A stretch of DNA of 64,000 nucleotides from Actinomucor elegans. Lineage: Eukaryota > Mucoromycota > Mucoromycetes > Mucorales > Mucoraceae. The stretch covers positions 1,426,001 through 1,490,000 of the forward strand of contig JAMSLZ010000006.1 of the NCBI GenBank assembly GCA_026027325.1, in the 5' to 3' direction. Position 1 is the stretch's first letter. Each line of letters starts with the position of its first letter. The position numbers and the translations under genes are program-made. The notes under the pieces are model-generated. The model worked only from the letters and a program-made list of their open reading frames with translations, did not search any database and was not told the DNA's origin. Positions 24,967-37,582 of the stretch are shown here, piece by piece.

Positions 24967-26347
24967 GTTGAAAAAGTGACTTTAACAAAAAAAAAAAAAA
25001 AAAAAAAAAAATAAGAAAGAGAAAAGAGAAGAAAGGTTAATTCAATTTGATTTGATTTATAACACAGGGCAAAATTAATAAAGGGAGTTTTTCTTAGTTA
25101 TACAAAAAAGCAGGCTGTTTTACTTCTTGCTCCCCCATCTGTTTAATTAAAAATAACATGTTTCCAAGAAACATGTGCACTTTTCTCTATCTTTTTCAAC
25201 AATAGTCTTTGTATATAGATCTGAAACACCACTTCAAAATGAAACCCAAACGTGTTGTCCCCGATGCATAAGGTATAAATAGAGGACCCTTGGTTTCGGC
25301 ACAAAAGAAGCTTTCTGCTTTACATTCAAAGACAAACACGAGGCTCTAGCGAAAAGTCACCTTTGGAACGATATAGTTCCTGCATCGGTTCCTATATCTT
25401 ATCGAAAATAGATTCATTAGAAAGAGCGCATTTAGGACTATAATTTACTAGGAAATCATCGAATCACCTTGGCGCAATGAGGAGTTTGACGCGCTTTAGT
25501 GATGATAGACGTGTTACCACGCGTCCCATTTGAAACACAGATTCAATTACCGAAAAACAATGCAAATCTCACTCTAACTCTTGATAACATCAAAGTACCA
25601 TTATTCAAGTTAGTTAGTTTAAAAGAACACATAGTTTTATATTGTTTTACCGAGAATAATAGACGCATGTACATTTTTGTTTATTAAACCATACATGATT
25701 TTACGATATGAGATGCTAAATATACTCAGTCACCGATCACCAATGAAATCAAAAATTTGCATTTCATTGTTCCAGTGTAAACCAACGTGTATTTTGTGTG
25801 CTCTGGCCCTCCTGTCCTGCTTGGGTGTTGCCTTTTTGAGACTTAATACAGGTAGCTCCAAGCTTTTTGATCGTAATCTATCCAAATTGATTGCGAAAGA
25901 GGATACGTTCTATCTACGCCATCTACTGATCCGAATATACCTTGTTTTATTGGATATAACAAAGTAATCATACCGGTAATGAACAAACCTTGATTCCGAA
26001 ATGACATCTAGCTAATATAGACCGTATAAACCATACGTAATGTTGTTATTTACTGCAATATAACTTGGTCTAACAACTGATGTTGTAGTATCACATAACC
26101 AACGAGCTAAAGCCAGCATTGTACCCCCCTTTTTTTGGCGTCTTAAAGTATTGACAAGAATCAAACACTCCCAGCTCTTTCTATAAGAACTGAATACTGT
26201 AGATTGTCTACTAGGCTAGATAAAGTAAGAGACACTAGCCCTTGGCCACTATTTAAACTTTGTGGCTAGTAGTAAAAAGGACTACAGGGTTTAGGTTTAA
26301 AACTGAAGCAGTTAGGAACGCATTTCTAGACGGATTATTCCATGATG

Positions 26348-26385
26348 CACAACACGAGATTATAAATAGAGAGGCTCGTGTTGTG
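26348..26385. repeat. Perfect 11-bp inverted repeat enclosing a TATA box
   Basis: Arms CACAACACGAG (26348-26358) and CTCGTGTTGTG (26375-26385) are exact reverse complements; the 16-nt loop contains TATAAAT (26361-26367). Confidence 0.8.
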
Positions 26386-26889
26386 TGGAACATATAATGT
26401 GGCATTGACCAAGATGACAGAGAAGCCAGTGCATCTTCTGCATCTGGCTAGAAATCATAACGTGCTTTTTTAATGCGCTGCTTGCCAGACGTTACGCTCG
26501 GAGAAATCGGCTATAAAATTACCAACAGGTTGGGCGTACCACACATTATAATTACTCAAAACAGAATTTCAATACAAACGGGTTCTTTTTTCAAGTATAA
26601 ATCACTTGGGATTCCGATATACGCTGTAATTTCAATCAGTGATTTACAATTGAATGAATCTAGTAATAGTGAGATGTTCCATAGTGATACGCTCTTTTTA
26701 TTTTCCTCGCCAAAATATGTTGTTCTCACTTATTCAATTTAGCGATACCCTAAGAAACCATTATCGCCGCATCATTAAATCAAAAAAGTTTGAATTGGAC
26801 GGAAAAAGTTAAATCATTTACATGAGAATTTTAAATGGGTAGTATCTCCAAATTGATGAATGCGACTGAATAGATCTTGGATTTCATTA

Positions 26890-27118
26890 GATGCAATAAC
26901 CCATTCTAGATGTGAATAATGAATATGCAATCTCTGACCGAATTTTGTTGAAGCTAAGAATGGGTGGCCATTGTCTAAATAGATTCAATTTACAACTATT
27001 ATTTAAAAAGCACGCTGTATTTGTGAGATTGGTGTTAAACATGGGCCCTAATAGACGTAGAAGTTCTTTCTTGATAGGGGCCATATGCTCATCCAATGCG
27101 ACATTTGATCGAGATTAG
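26890..27118 (-). repeat. Dispersed repeat, split or expanded copy
   Basis: Two family pieces on the minus strand: 27068-27118 contains GATCAAATGTCGCATTGGATG, and 26890-26945 contains the block around ATTCATCTAGAATGGGTTATTGCATC. About 120 bases separate them, as if the copy carries an insertion. Confidence 0.5.
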
Positions 27119-27690
27119 ACTCGAAAAGTATACCATGTCAATTTTCTGGGTTATACTTTTTTTTTTTTAAAAAAAAAAAAACTGTGGCACAGAATTTAGA
27201 AACATGTATATCATAAAGTTGAATTTGTAATATATAATATGATGGATGCAAATTTGAGTTGAGTGCTTTTAATGCAACATGTAGAAAATGAAAATTAGTT
27301 TAGAATAGTCGACATTTTGTAGGGTGTTGAAGGGAAAACTATCTCTTCAGAAGGTCAAAACAGCATAAAGTCGGAGCTTCCTATTCCTTTATTATTAAAA
27401 TATTTTAAAGCCGTAATGACGGTTTATTCTTCAAAGTATGTATATGCTATATGTGGGATCCGTAGAAATTCCAAATTTCAAGGTTCAAACTTTGTTCTTA
27501 AAAGTTAAAGATCCTTGTAGTTCTGTTCAAGAGTGCTATAGGGGGGTCAATAATTTCAATCATAGACGGCCAATGAGGTTATATATGTTCTTTAAATTCG
27601 ACTAATCGCCGATTGCCAATCAAAATGAGCTAAACTGTTTTTGCTTCTTTCTCGGGTGCTCTCTTTCTTGACTTCTTCCAACGCTTGGTA

Positions 27691-30600
27691 ATGAAACGTC
27701 AAGCAACCATTAGTTCATTCTTCAGCAAAAAAGTGGTCGACAAAAAACCTAAAACAACTCATGAGCAGCCCGAGAAAGAATCTCCACCAGCATTAAATCC
27801 AACTAAGAAGCCTGTGGCATTAGGACAGCCACCAGCACTGTCAAACACAGAATTGCAACAGCTGCACGCGCAGTTTGCCGAAAAGTTCGGTTCTTTGGAT
27901 AAAGAAAGAAACCAAAAGCGACGCCAAATAGATAAATTGATGACCGATATCAAAAATGAGCAAACGGTCATACCGCACCAAAAGTTTACACCTCTCGAAA
28001 CACAAGTTGTTGAATTGAAAGCGAAATATCCCAACTGCTTGCTATTGATTGAAGTAGGCTACAAATTTCGATTCTTTGGAGAGGATGCCAAGGTATATAG
28101 CAATCAAAGTATCTACACTAACTGTCTCATTTTTTTTTTTCTGTCATTTATGATAGATCGCGTCTCGTGTCTTACATATAGCCAATTTTATAGACCGAAA
28201 TTTTTATGTAGCAAGTATACCAGTGCATCGATTAAACGTACATGTGCAAAAGTAAGTGATGAATATATTCCATTTCATTCTGATTATTGAATTCAACAAT
28301 GTACCAGACTTGTCAGCGCGGGTTATCGAGTAGGCATTATACGTCAAACGGAAACTGCTGCCTTGAAAGCAGCAGGATCTAATCGTGGCCAGCCATTTCA
28401 AAGAGAACTTTCACAAATGATCACAAAAGGCACCATAGTTGATGATATGATTAGCACATCTTCTATTAACAACAGCAGTGGTGGCAGTTACTTGATGTGT
28501 CTTGTCGAAGAGAAAAGGGGCGGCCATGGATCAGACGATCACGTCTTGACGGGCATGGTAGCGATTCAACCTTCGACTGGTGATATTATTTACGACTCGT
28601 TTCAAGACACATACATGCGTAGTGAATTAGAGACACGACTTTTACATATTGAACCGAGCGAAATCTTGATACCAAGGCAACTAAGTAAACCGACAGAAAA
28701 ACTGATCAAGCATTTATCCTTGCAGAAATCAACGTCTTTTAGCGAAGAATCTGTTCGTATTGAGCGAATGCCTTTGGACGACAAGTTCTGTGATGATTAC
28801 AATGCTGCACTATCTTTTGTATCTAATTTCTATAATACTACATCTGCTTTATCGACAGTAGTTGAGTTACCCGATATCATCATGTATGTGTATATGTAAA
28901 CAAGTGTGATATAGAACCTTCATGTCTAATGTCTAAAGCATAGTAAATCATTAGCAGCCTTGATTCGTTATCTTGAAGAGTTCAGTTTGTCAAATATCTT
29001 GAAAGTAACCAAGTTTTTCACTCATTTTATATCAAAAAGCCATATGCTGCTAAACGGCAATACTTTGGTGAACCTTGAAATATTTCGCAACAATACCAAT
29101 TTTACTGAAAAAGGCTCTTTATTCTCCATATTGAATCATACCAAGACAAAGTTTGGACAGCGTCTTTTGAGAAAGTGGGTTGGTAGACCTCTTGTTGATC
29201 TGAAGCAAGTATGCATACCTTGAATCTAATATAGGCAGTATTAACCATATCTATAGCAAGTTGAATGAACGTATCCAGGCAATTGAAGAACTGACCAAGA
29301 CAGACAATCCTAAAAAGAGCTTTGTCTTGTCTCTATTTCAAAGTCTACCAGACATAGAAAAAGGGTTATGCCGTATTCACTATGGAAAGGTATAACAAAA
29401 CAAAGATTCAAACAAGCTTAGTGGTCAACTTTTTCTTTTTTTTATGATAGTCTTCGCCAACAGAATTGATACAAGTCCTGGATGCGCTACTCCAAATATC
29501 CAATGCTTTTCACAAAGCCTTTGAACCAAGGTTCGAATCTGATTTACTCAACCGACTCTTTGACAGTTTATCTACGATGCGAGATCAAGTTATTGCTTTT
29601 AAAGAAGCCATCAATCCAAACTACAGCGGCAAAGATATGGTTGATTTTTTTGCGTCAGAAGAAAAATGGCCCGAGATTCCGCGTGAAAAGCAAAATATCC
29701 AATTCATTGAGCTTGTACTTCAAGACCATATAGAAGAATTAAAAACAGCGACCCAGTTACGCAACCTCAAGTATGTAACAGTAGCAGGCCTGGAGTACCT
29801 GCTTGAAGTGGCCAATACAGACATCAAAAAAGTACCTACAGACTGGATCAAGATTAGCGGTACTAAAGCCGTGAGCCGATTTCAAAATAAGTTTATCATT
29901 GACCAACTTAAAGAAAGAGAACAACATCGAGAGCTATTAGTGATATCAGCAGATAAAGCTTACAAGAACTTCTTAATGTAAGTCTTTTTTTTTTTTTTTT
30001 TTTTTTTTCTTACTTATTTTACAACGTGATAGTGAAGTTTCAGAGAAATATGAGCATTTTCGAGAGATTGTTTCCTGTCTATCACAGCTCGACTGTCTTT
30101 TATCACTAAGTAGCACAGCTAGTCAATCCGATTATGTAAAGCCTACTTTTGTTTCCAATGGCGATGGTTATATAGATGTGCTGGACGGTCGCCATCCTAT
30201 TGTTGAACGGCTCCCGTCCACCAAATCTTACGTGGCCAACGATATTCATTTCACAAACTCGCAAAAGGCCATGATTTTGACTGGACCCAACATGGGTGGT
30301 AAAAGCTCTTATATTCGACAGATTGCACTGATTGCTATCATGGCCCAAATAGGTTCGTATGTACCAGCGACCCGCGCAACATTGAGTATCTTTGATGCTG
30401 TGCATACCCGTATGGGCGCATCAGATAACATGATGCGAGGCGAAAGTACGTTTATGGTCGAGTTACATGAGACAGCGGATATCATGAAACAAGCCACGAG
30501 TCGATCGCTGGTAATTTTGGATGAGTTGGGTAGAGGTACAAGCACACATGATGGACAGGCTATTGCTTATGCTGTATTGGAGCATTTTGTCAAAGAGATC

Positions 30601-31109
30601 AAGGCAGTAACTTTGTTTGTGACGCATTATCCATCGCTGGGTAAAATTGCTAGTATGTTTCCAGAACAAGTAAGAAACTGCTACATGAGTTTTCTAGAAG
30701 AAGATGAAGCAGGCAGAGGTATATAATATATAGAATCATTGTACTTAAAAAAAAGAGAGAGTGCTAATGATTTGCCTGTAGATTTTGCAAATATCGTATT
30801 CTTGTATAAACTAGTAGATGGTATTGCAATGAATAGTTATGGGTAAGTCTAATTATTAAAGGATTTTTTATTTTTATTTTTTACTCGATAAACATCTCTA
30901 ACATCTACTGATCTATGTATAGAATGAATGTAGCAAGATTAGCCAATATACCAACATCAATTATCAAGAAAGCCAAGCTAAAGTCTGATGAAATGCAGAA
31001 GGAAATGGAAGAAAAGCAGCTACTTATGCACCAAACACGTCTTTTCCGATGCATTATGCAGTCATCTAGTAGTGACGTTCAACAAGAACTATCAGCGTTT
31101 CTATTATAA
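27691..31109 (+). CDS. MSH3: DNA mismatch repair protein Msh3 (MutS homolog)
   Basis: With Msh2 forms MutS-beta, which recognises insertion/deletion loops in nuclear DNA. Nine exons: 27691-28092, 28157-28251, 28308-28883, 28944-29208, 29261-29389, 29451-29977, 30033-30718, 30782-30842 and 30923-31109, giving 975 aa. The start is the ATG at 27691 because it places a PCNA-binding box (Gln4 to Phe11, QATISSFF) at the N-terminus. Order: mismatch-binding domain I, connector, core ([19 protein letters not shown]), clamp ([16 protein letters not shown]), ATPase with Walker A GPNMGGKS (749-756) and [12 protein letters not shown]. The Walker context [20 protein letters not shown] distinguishes Msh3 from Msh6. 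A T run near 29984-30010 lies in intron 6. No break is seen. Confidence 0.96.
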
Positions 31110-31426
31110 TTGATGTATTATTGTCGTAAAATCCTAGTTTCAGACAGTAGAAAAATTAAAGTCCAAGCCTGTTAATCCAACGCATGATTTGGGGTTTTGT
31201 AAGGTTTTTTTTTATAATTGAAAGAAATAGGAAGAAGTGGTTGTGAATGTAAGGAGAGCAAGTTATTAGTTTGTTGGTTCATTTCATGTTAGTAGTACTA
31301 GTAAATTTGCCATAAAGCAAAAAGAAATATAATACAAAGGCATCCTTAAACAAATAAGCGGATGATGGGATAAATAAAACAATCAAGCAAACAATGAAGT
31401 ACAAAAAAACTGGGGAAACTATACTA

Positions 31427-31464
<38 letters not shown>

Positions 31465-31547
31465 AAACCATATAACCAGAAAACGAGAGATATGTACAAA
31501 GGGTATCTTCTGTCCAAAAGTATATGGAACCAAAAAAATGCGCAGGT
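31110..31547. other. Gap between convergent MSH3 and EDC1-like genes
   Basis: 3' flanks of two convergent genes. It contains an A run at about 31430-31462 and no coding signal. Confidence 0.5.
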
Positions 31548-32403
31548 TTAAATCTTTAACATGGATCTCAAACCCTTTTGTATTTCAGAGAGGTCCTTGT
31601 CAAACTCACGATAGTGCTGGTATTGCACTCTTGTTGAAGATGATTTAGCTGGAGACAGAATGTTCATAAGGTCTTTAGAATGCCTCTCCAGAGTATTATC
31701 ATCTGCTAATTCAACAGATACAAGCGAAGGTGAGAACGAAGGTAAAGGTAAAGCACTTGGTGCTGGGGCATTATTGAAGGTAGGACCAGCGTACACGACA
31801 CTTCTTGTTTCAATAACGCTGCTTGATCTACGACGATTTCTTACTTGAGAGTCATTCTGCTTACTATTATCATCGTAATAGTTAATATCAACCATGGATA
31901 TCGCTCTATTACTCTCTATACCTCTTCTTTGATACCAAAGATTGATTAGTAGTAACAGTTTTAGAGGTGATGACAGCAACTTCAGACATCGTCTTCTTGG
32001 GCTTGTTCTTCTTCTTCTTGAATGTCAGGGAAGAAGAACTTGTAGAGTCATCGGACTCAGTAAAGGATGCAGACTCCATATCAGTTTTAATGAGAGCATC
32101 AGTCATGGATACAATCTCTTTCCTACGTTGAACTCTTCTGGCTTTAACTGGTAGAATAGTTCTTCTTTGATGCTGTGGAGTGGTAGGTGCAGAAGCTGAT
32201 ATCTTCTTTTTGGTGTCTAAAGCGGTCTTCGTCTCGGGCTTCTTAGCACTAGTTTGCTTTCTTTGCGCTTGAGGTTGTTGTATCTTTCTTACGATCGACG
32301 AGGTTTTGTTCTTGCTATTAGTACTATGCACGATAGACAACGAAGTAGATGTTACGTTCTTATGTTGCTTGTTAATGGGAGTAATACTAGTTTTACTAGA
32401 CAT
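31548..32403 (-). CDS. EDC1: EDC1/PNRC-like mRNA decapping enhancer
   Basis: Likely activator of Dcp1-Dcp2 decapping in the cytoplasm. Two exons, 31922-32403 and 31548-31863, joined over a 58-nt intron with a TTAAC-like branch site, coding 265 aa. Most of the chain is disordered and rich in Lys, Ser and Thr with basic patches. The diagnostic segment VYAGPTFNNAPAPSALPLPS combines the YAG activator motif and the LPxP Dcp1-binding motif found in yeast Edc1/Edc2 and human PNRC proteins; the rest of this family is not conserved. A helical segment (LERHSKDLMNILS) follows. The splice choice is best-fit; an alternative donor 15 nt upstream is possible and would change only a few residues. Confidence 0.75.
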
Positions 32404-32910
32404 TATAATTATATCACGGAAATAAAGAGTAAAAAAAAAGAGCTGAAAAGGAGGAAAATAAAGAAAAAGAAGAGCAAAAAGGATTTTATTGTTGAGAAAA
32501 CTTTTCCTTGCTCTCATTGGTCATGTTGGCTCGGCGCTTATAATCGCCAATACACACTCTCATTTTGATTGTTAATACATATATTTCATTGTATGAAGCA
32601 ACTCAAGCTCTCTACCTGTACTAATGATAAAAATAACTCTCCAAGCCGTTATTTACCTAGCCTAATAATATTTCAAAAGCACAATGTGCGAAAGCCCTTA
32701 CGTCGTTGGCGTTCTAGATGAGAGTCACTGTGCTCAGCCAAGTGCCACCGTTCTCGATTTAGTAATACTAAAAAGAAAGGTACTACCATAATATCGCTGA
32801 GATGAGAAATTTGAATTAGCCATTTGTCTACAGCTAGTAAAGCTCATGATAAATAAATACTTGGAGTCTATGTAATAAAACCAAGAAATAAAGCAGGTAT
32901 GTAGATTTAT

Positions 32911-32986
32911 CAAATGCAGCAGCTCATTTTGTACATGAGCTATTAATCAAATGTAAGATTTAGCCGAGATTAACCGAGATCTAGCA
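32911..32986 (-). repeat. Dispersed repeat copy
   Basis: The minus strand reads GATCTCGGTTAATCTCGGCT, then CTTACATTTGATTAATAGC and TCATGTACAAAATGAGCTGC, ending TGCATTTG. The GATCTCGGT block appears duplicated. Confidence 0.55.
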
Positions 32987-34235
32987 CGTCAAATAATGCA
33001 CCAGACCAATATTCCAGGCTCACTACAGTTTTTTTAAACTTGAGATTGAGACTTAATTTGAATTTTTGTAGATTGTTGTAAAATGTTTTTTAGATAAAAG
33101 AGAGATTAGTTTTTGGACAAAGTAGTAGTAGCATTTGGACAAACTATCCATAATCATCTAAATTACTCAAAAGAGTAAGCTGTGTTTGTTACATAAATGT
33201 AAAATAAATGTAGTTAATTTCGAGAGTAAGCCTTAGGCCTACCTTTATTTTTCGAAACAGAAAGTGAAAGCAACATCATATTCTTGGGTGTATCAATATC
33301 ACGCTTCCATAGTATATTATATTTTTTACAGACAAGTGCACTGTGGCCTTATATGAGCTAATCCACTCAAAGAATCAGCCCCACATTTGCTTCAAAGAGG
33401 AGAAGTCTTGTATTCATCAATCGGTATCATCATCAGATCACCATTTGCTTATCGTCTCTTCAAGGCTCGCCACAGAATTCCTACAGCGTCACAGCGAGTA
33501 CCTTTTAACTTGACGTAATCATTACCAAATACGTCATTACCGATTACAATGAGCGGAGCCTTGCTTTTGTCTGAAGCCTACCACCTTTTCAGTTTCTATC
33601 TATTCCTCCTATCAATTAAAGCGATCGGATATTGCTAATAAACTGTAATATACAAGATGAATGGCCACAATATACGATTCAAATTCTCAACGTAGCTTAT
33701 AAATAAATAAACGTTTAGTTGAATGGTACGCATTGTGCAAGACCTTAAAGGTATAACTTGCCATAGTAGTAGCACAAATATTCTCCAATAAAATCAAGAG
33801 TATATGGACCATCATCACCATTATGTTTGCTTATGGACAAGGAGGATCTTTGAAATAAAGGACTGCATCTATCTCAACAACAAGAAAATAAATGCTTTGA
33901 AATTTAAGTTAAATAGAAAAACAAAGGAGGTATCTTGGATGCATTTATCACAATAGAAACGTACCCATCGAATCAAGTGCTAGAAAGCTTCGACATGTTA
34001 TAATTTTTGCCTTCTGATATGTTGTTTTTCCTCTTGAAATTCTACATTAGTGTACGATTCATGAAAATGCTCCATTCTTCACAGGCCGTATTAATAACAC
34101 AAAACATGCATATGAATCATTGTCTTGTATATATCGCAATTTTAATGATTTAGTTCATTTCTAGGCCTGGAATTTTGGAAATATGAAATTCGGGAAAAAT
34201 TAGCTCAGCGCACTCTATTTGACACATACGACATT

Positions 34236-34296
34236 CACCGATCTCGGTCAAATGTCGCATCAGATGAGTAGTTCATGTGCAAAATGAGTTGCCATA
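34236..34296 (+). repeat. Dispersed repeat copy (well preserved)
   Basis: Contains ACCGATCTCGGTCAAATGTC, GCATCAGATGAGTAGTTC and ATGTGCAAAATGAGTTGCC; close to consensus. Confidence 0.7.
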
Positions 34297-34704
34297 TCCA
34301 ACAAAAATACAGATCTAAACCAATTCTTCGCTAACTAGTACATATTATAGAAGTTTGTTCAGCTAGGTTCTTATTTAACCAAGAGTGACGATTTATTATT
34401 ATTATTATTTAGTTGATGTGAGCCACAGAGGAAATATCCCTCGGGGGAGGACACACCTAAAAGACTCGGGGCGATGATATACCATTAAATCAAAATATCA
34501 GCAAGTCGGGAGTAAATCCCCAGTATATCATTCTCCAACCAGTCAGTAAGCCACAGTAACAAATAAACTAACTGTTACACTTACATTAATAGGCTCCTCG
34601 TGGTAAAGAGCTCGGAATCTCATTTCTTATTGTCTATAAATCCTTTCATCATACAGAGCTTTTAAGACTCTATCAAATACAATTAGAATACGGTCAATAA
34701 AAGT

Positions 34705-34896
34705 TTATTTTGATGCTATGGACGAAAGCAAGCTTTGATGCAAGTAGTAAAAGTGAAACTTGGACAATTGGCGTTCCTGCACTCTATCCGGCCATGACAG
34801 TTGATTACAAAGGGGCTGCAGTTGTACAAATTTTAGATCTCCTCTACCCATTGTAACCTCACTCGCTTGACTTCTTGATAGCGTATTCTCATCCAT
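34705..34896 (-). CDS. Possible small protein, 63 aa (doubtful)
   Basis: A 63-codon minus-strand ORF starting MDENTLSRSQASE and ending SSIASK, with an AATAAA-like sequence overlapping the stop on its strand. Composition (Leu, Gln, Ser, aromatic) is protein-like, but I recognise no family and no upstream exon. Could be an orphan gene, the relic of a larger one, or chance. Confidence 0.25.
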   Translation of the reverse strand: MDENTLSRSQASEVTMGRGDLKFVQLQPLCNQLSWPDRVQERQLSKFHFYYLHQSLLSSIASK

Positions 34897-35043
34897 TGTT
34901 CTAATGCAAATATACGCCTGGTTGCAATCAAAACCAAAGGCGCTCGTATTTTTTTAATGCAGCAAATGACAAGATGTATCCTTTTGATCATTTAGCCTGC
35001 GCTCTGTATCTCCAAATCCCGCTTTTTTGATATGCGCGCAATC

Positions 35044-35051
35044 TATATATA
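35044..35051 (+). promoter_or_regulatory. TATA box of the Sec14-like gene
   Basis: TATATATA 107-114 nt upstream of the ATG at 35158, followed by pyrimidine-rich leader sequence with T tracts up to the start codon. Confidence 0.45.
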
Positions 35052-35157
35052 GTAGGCAAACAGCTTCGTCACCTTATTAATAGAGACCAATTTCCGCCTT
35101 TTTACCTTTTTTTTTTCTCTTTTGCTTCAATTTTTTTTTTTATTATTATTATTTGTT

Positions 35158-36287
35158 ATGAGCTTGTTTGGTAAATTTCGTAACGGTTCTTCAGCCTCTG
35201 TTAGCTCAAAATCTGTAAAGTCTGATACGCCCAGTGTAGACTATGGACCTATCACCCATGAACCTATCTTGACCGCGCCTACAGAATACGAACCTATCTT
35301 GAACCCACCACTGGATGATGAGCAAAAGCAAAAAATCAAAGATTTGATGGCTTATATGGATACAATTATTCTCGATAAAGAAGACCCTTATTATCCCCAC
35401 GAAAGAGGATTTTTATCGGAAGGAACTGCCAATCGATACATGAGAGCTAGAAAGTGGGATTTTGAAGTAACTAAATAATCATGTCAAATTCGACATAATT
35501 ATGGTGAGACTTATTTTCTGTTTAATTAGGCTGCTAAAACCATGTTAGAAAACACGGTTAAATGGAGAAGAAGTTTTAAGCCTGATCAATTGGATGAAAA
35601 GCTGATCCGCCTCGAGGTAAGAAAAAAAGGTAGCTGTTGATTTTTTTTTTTTTGTACTGATTCGAGTAATGAATAGGCTGAAACTGGTAAAATGTATTTC
35701 AGTGGTTTTGATAAGACAGGTCGACCTCTTTGGATCATGAAGCCTCGTTACGAAAATTCGAAAGATTCAGATGGACAGGTCAAACATATTGTATTTTGCT
35801 TGGAAAGAGGTATTCGTTTAATGCCACCTCAAGTAGAAAAAATCTCGATCGTTGTAGATTTCAAGGACTCTACTTCTTCTAATAATGCCAGTATCGGTAC
35901 GTGCAAGAAGTTTTTGGATATCTTGGGCAATCATTATCCTGAAAGATTGGGTGTTGCATTCTTGGTCAACTGTAAGTGTTATACATAGCAACCATCTAGA
36001 TAGTCAATTGACATGCTGTTTTTTTAGCACCATGGTTTTTCCTCACTACTTTCAAAGTCATTGCTCCTTTCATGGATCCTGTTACTAGAAACAAGATCAA
36101 GTTTATCAACTCTGATGATACCAAAGCTACAACCAACGATCGAATTAATATGAATGATTATATACCTTTGAAACAAATGGAAGTCGGTTTGGGCGGTCTA
36201 TATAACTTTGATTTTGATGTGAATGTCTATTGGGATGCTCTTTTGGATAAAACTGGAAGACCTTACAAAGCAATAGAGTATAAATAA
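35158..36287 (+). CDS. CRAL-TRIO (Sec14-like) lipid-transfer protein
   Basis: Predicted cytosolic carrier of phosphatidylinositol or another hydrophobic ligand. Four exons: 35158-35466, 35530-35616, 35677-35971 and 36028-36287, coding 316 aa. A disordered N-terminus (about 1-60) holds two copies of a short YxPI/EPIL element. The CRAL-TRIO N-lobe follows (NRYMRARKWDFE, then KTMLENTVKWRRSF), and the lipid-binding lobe shows FDKTGRPLWIMKPR, a VDFKDSTSSN strand-turn, FLDILGNHYPERLG and NSPWFF-TTFKVIAPF. Spacing matches fungal Sec14-family proteins of the Pdr16/Sfh type; which paralogue is uncertain. The start is the ATG at 35158, not one 36 nt upstream in a T-rich leader. Confidence 0.9.
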
Positions 36288-37249
36288 AGATTTTTTTTTT
36301 TTTGTAAAACTAGTCATGTCTTATCTGATCAGTAAAATGTTACATGAAGGAAGCATATTGCGGACGCATAGACTCTAATGGATCAGGTGTACATTCTTTT
36401 TCAGATATTAAACACCGAGAGAACCATTATAAGAGATGCTATAGGGATAAAACCACCTTTACAAGTCTTTATCAACGACATGAGGTGTCATAGAATCAAA
36501 AAAAGTTTCCTTATGATTCTAAGCATCGGATAGCTGTGCCTAGGCTCTTTTGTCTGCTTAAATCTGCTAGCTTGGTACCTATTAACTTTTACACAGCAAA
36601 AAAGCGCAGCGACATACTATGTGCTACATTACACAAAATTGCATTAGAAACAACCCCTCCCGCTGTTATAACGAATACTATTACGGAAACTAGTTAACTT
36701 TGATTGGATTACTGAAATGTAATAAATTGGGATGATGATATCGGCTGAGAATCGCTCAAACTTGCAAGTATTTTTGAGCAAATCTTTTAAACATTATAGC
36801 CGTAGTTCGTGTATTTTATATTCAATAGATTTCCAATAACATATATGATATACATTTGCATACTTCTTTATGTAGAAAACTTCCAACATTAATCGATTAG
36901 GTCTCGAAAATATCATACGGAATTAAGACACTTCTAAAAAAAAAGAGGAGGCCAAAGAAGACACTACAGTACCGCAGGATTGGATCGTTGCTTGTGAATC
37001 AGTCCATAATAGGTTTCTGCCGATCACTTCCAATTGTTACATTTGAATGGTAATTGGTCGTGCCCAGAGTGAGCTATTACATCTATTATAAAGTACTGTT
37101 TGAATTTTCGTTGTATAAATGTTCTAGTATATGCAACTGTTTATTCTAAACATAGTACGCTATTGACCAAATACGATATTTTACCGAGATCCGAGATCAA
37201 TGCTGAGAGCTGTCAAGAAAATTGGAGTTATCTTATCTATACGATACTC

Positions 37250-37300
37250 AGCTGATTCAGTCAAACGTCACATCTGCTAAGCAGATTGCGTTCATTATAT
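37250..37300 (+). repeat. Dispersed repeat copy (partial)
   Basis: Contains CAGCTGATTCAGTCAAACGT and CACATCTGCTAAGCAGATT, the first half of the consensus. Confidence 0.45.
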
Positions 37301-37582
37301 ATTATTGCTTCTATTCATAACTGTACATTAATAGAATACAGCATGAGTACTGTATATTAATGGCTGGCAGAAAGTTATATGTATATCATGAGGATTATAG
37401 CTTTAATGAGGTATAGATTTTTGGCCGATTTCAGTTTAATATCGATTCTTAATGTTAGTGAAAATTTGAAATGAATAGACACAGTATTTAACGAAGTTAC
37501 AATGGATAAGTTCTATAATAATAACTGGCTGTCAATTTTACGCGTTTTCATGTTAACTAGAACGGATGACCCTTAGATCTCT

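Larger units (their letters stand above)
24967..27690. other. 2.7-kb gene-poor region with two orphan TATA boxes
   Basis: Starts with an A run at 24987-25011. TATAAAT boxes at 25274-25280 and 26361-26367 are followed by small unconvincing ORFs (near 25499, 25677 and 26473) that match no family I know. The second box lies in the loop of a perfect 11-bp inverted repeat. Degenerate dispersed-repeat material lies at 26890-27118. Confidence 0.5.
32404..35157. other. 2.7-kb intergenic region with two repeat copies and an LTR-like stretch
   Basis: No strong gene. It has dispersed-repeat copies at 32911-32986 (minus) and 34236-34296 (plus), an (ATT)n run at 34393-34410 and a stretch 34417-34690 with TATA-like and AATAAA-like motifs that resembles a retroelement end without provable boundaries. 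A small minus-strand ORF at 34705-34896 is listed separately. Confidence 0.45.
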
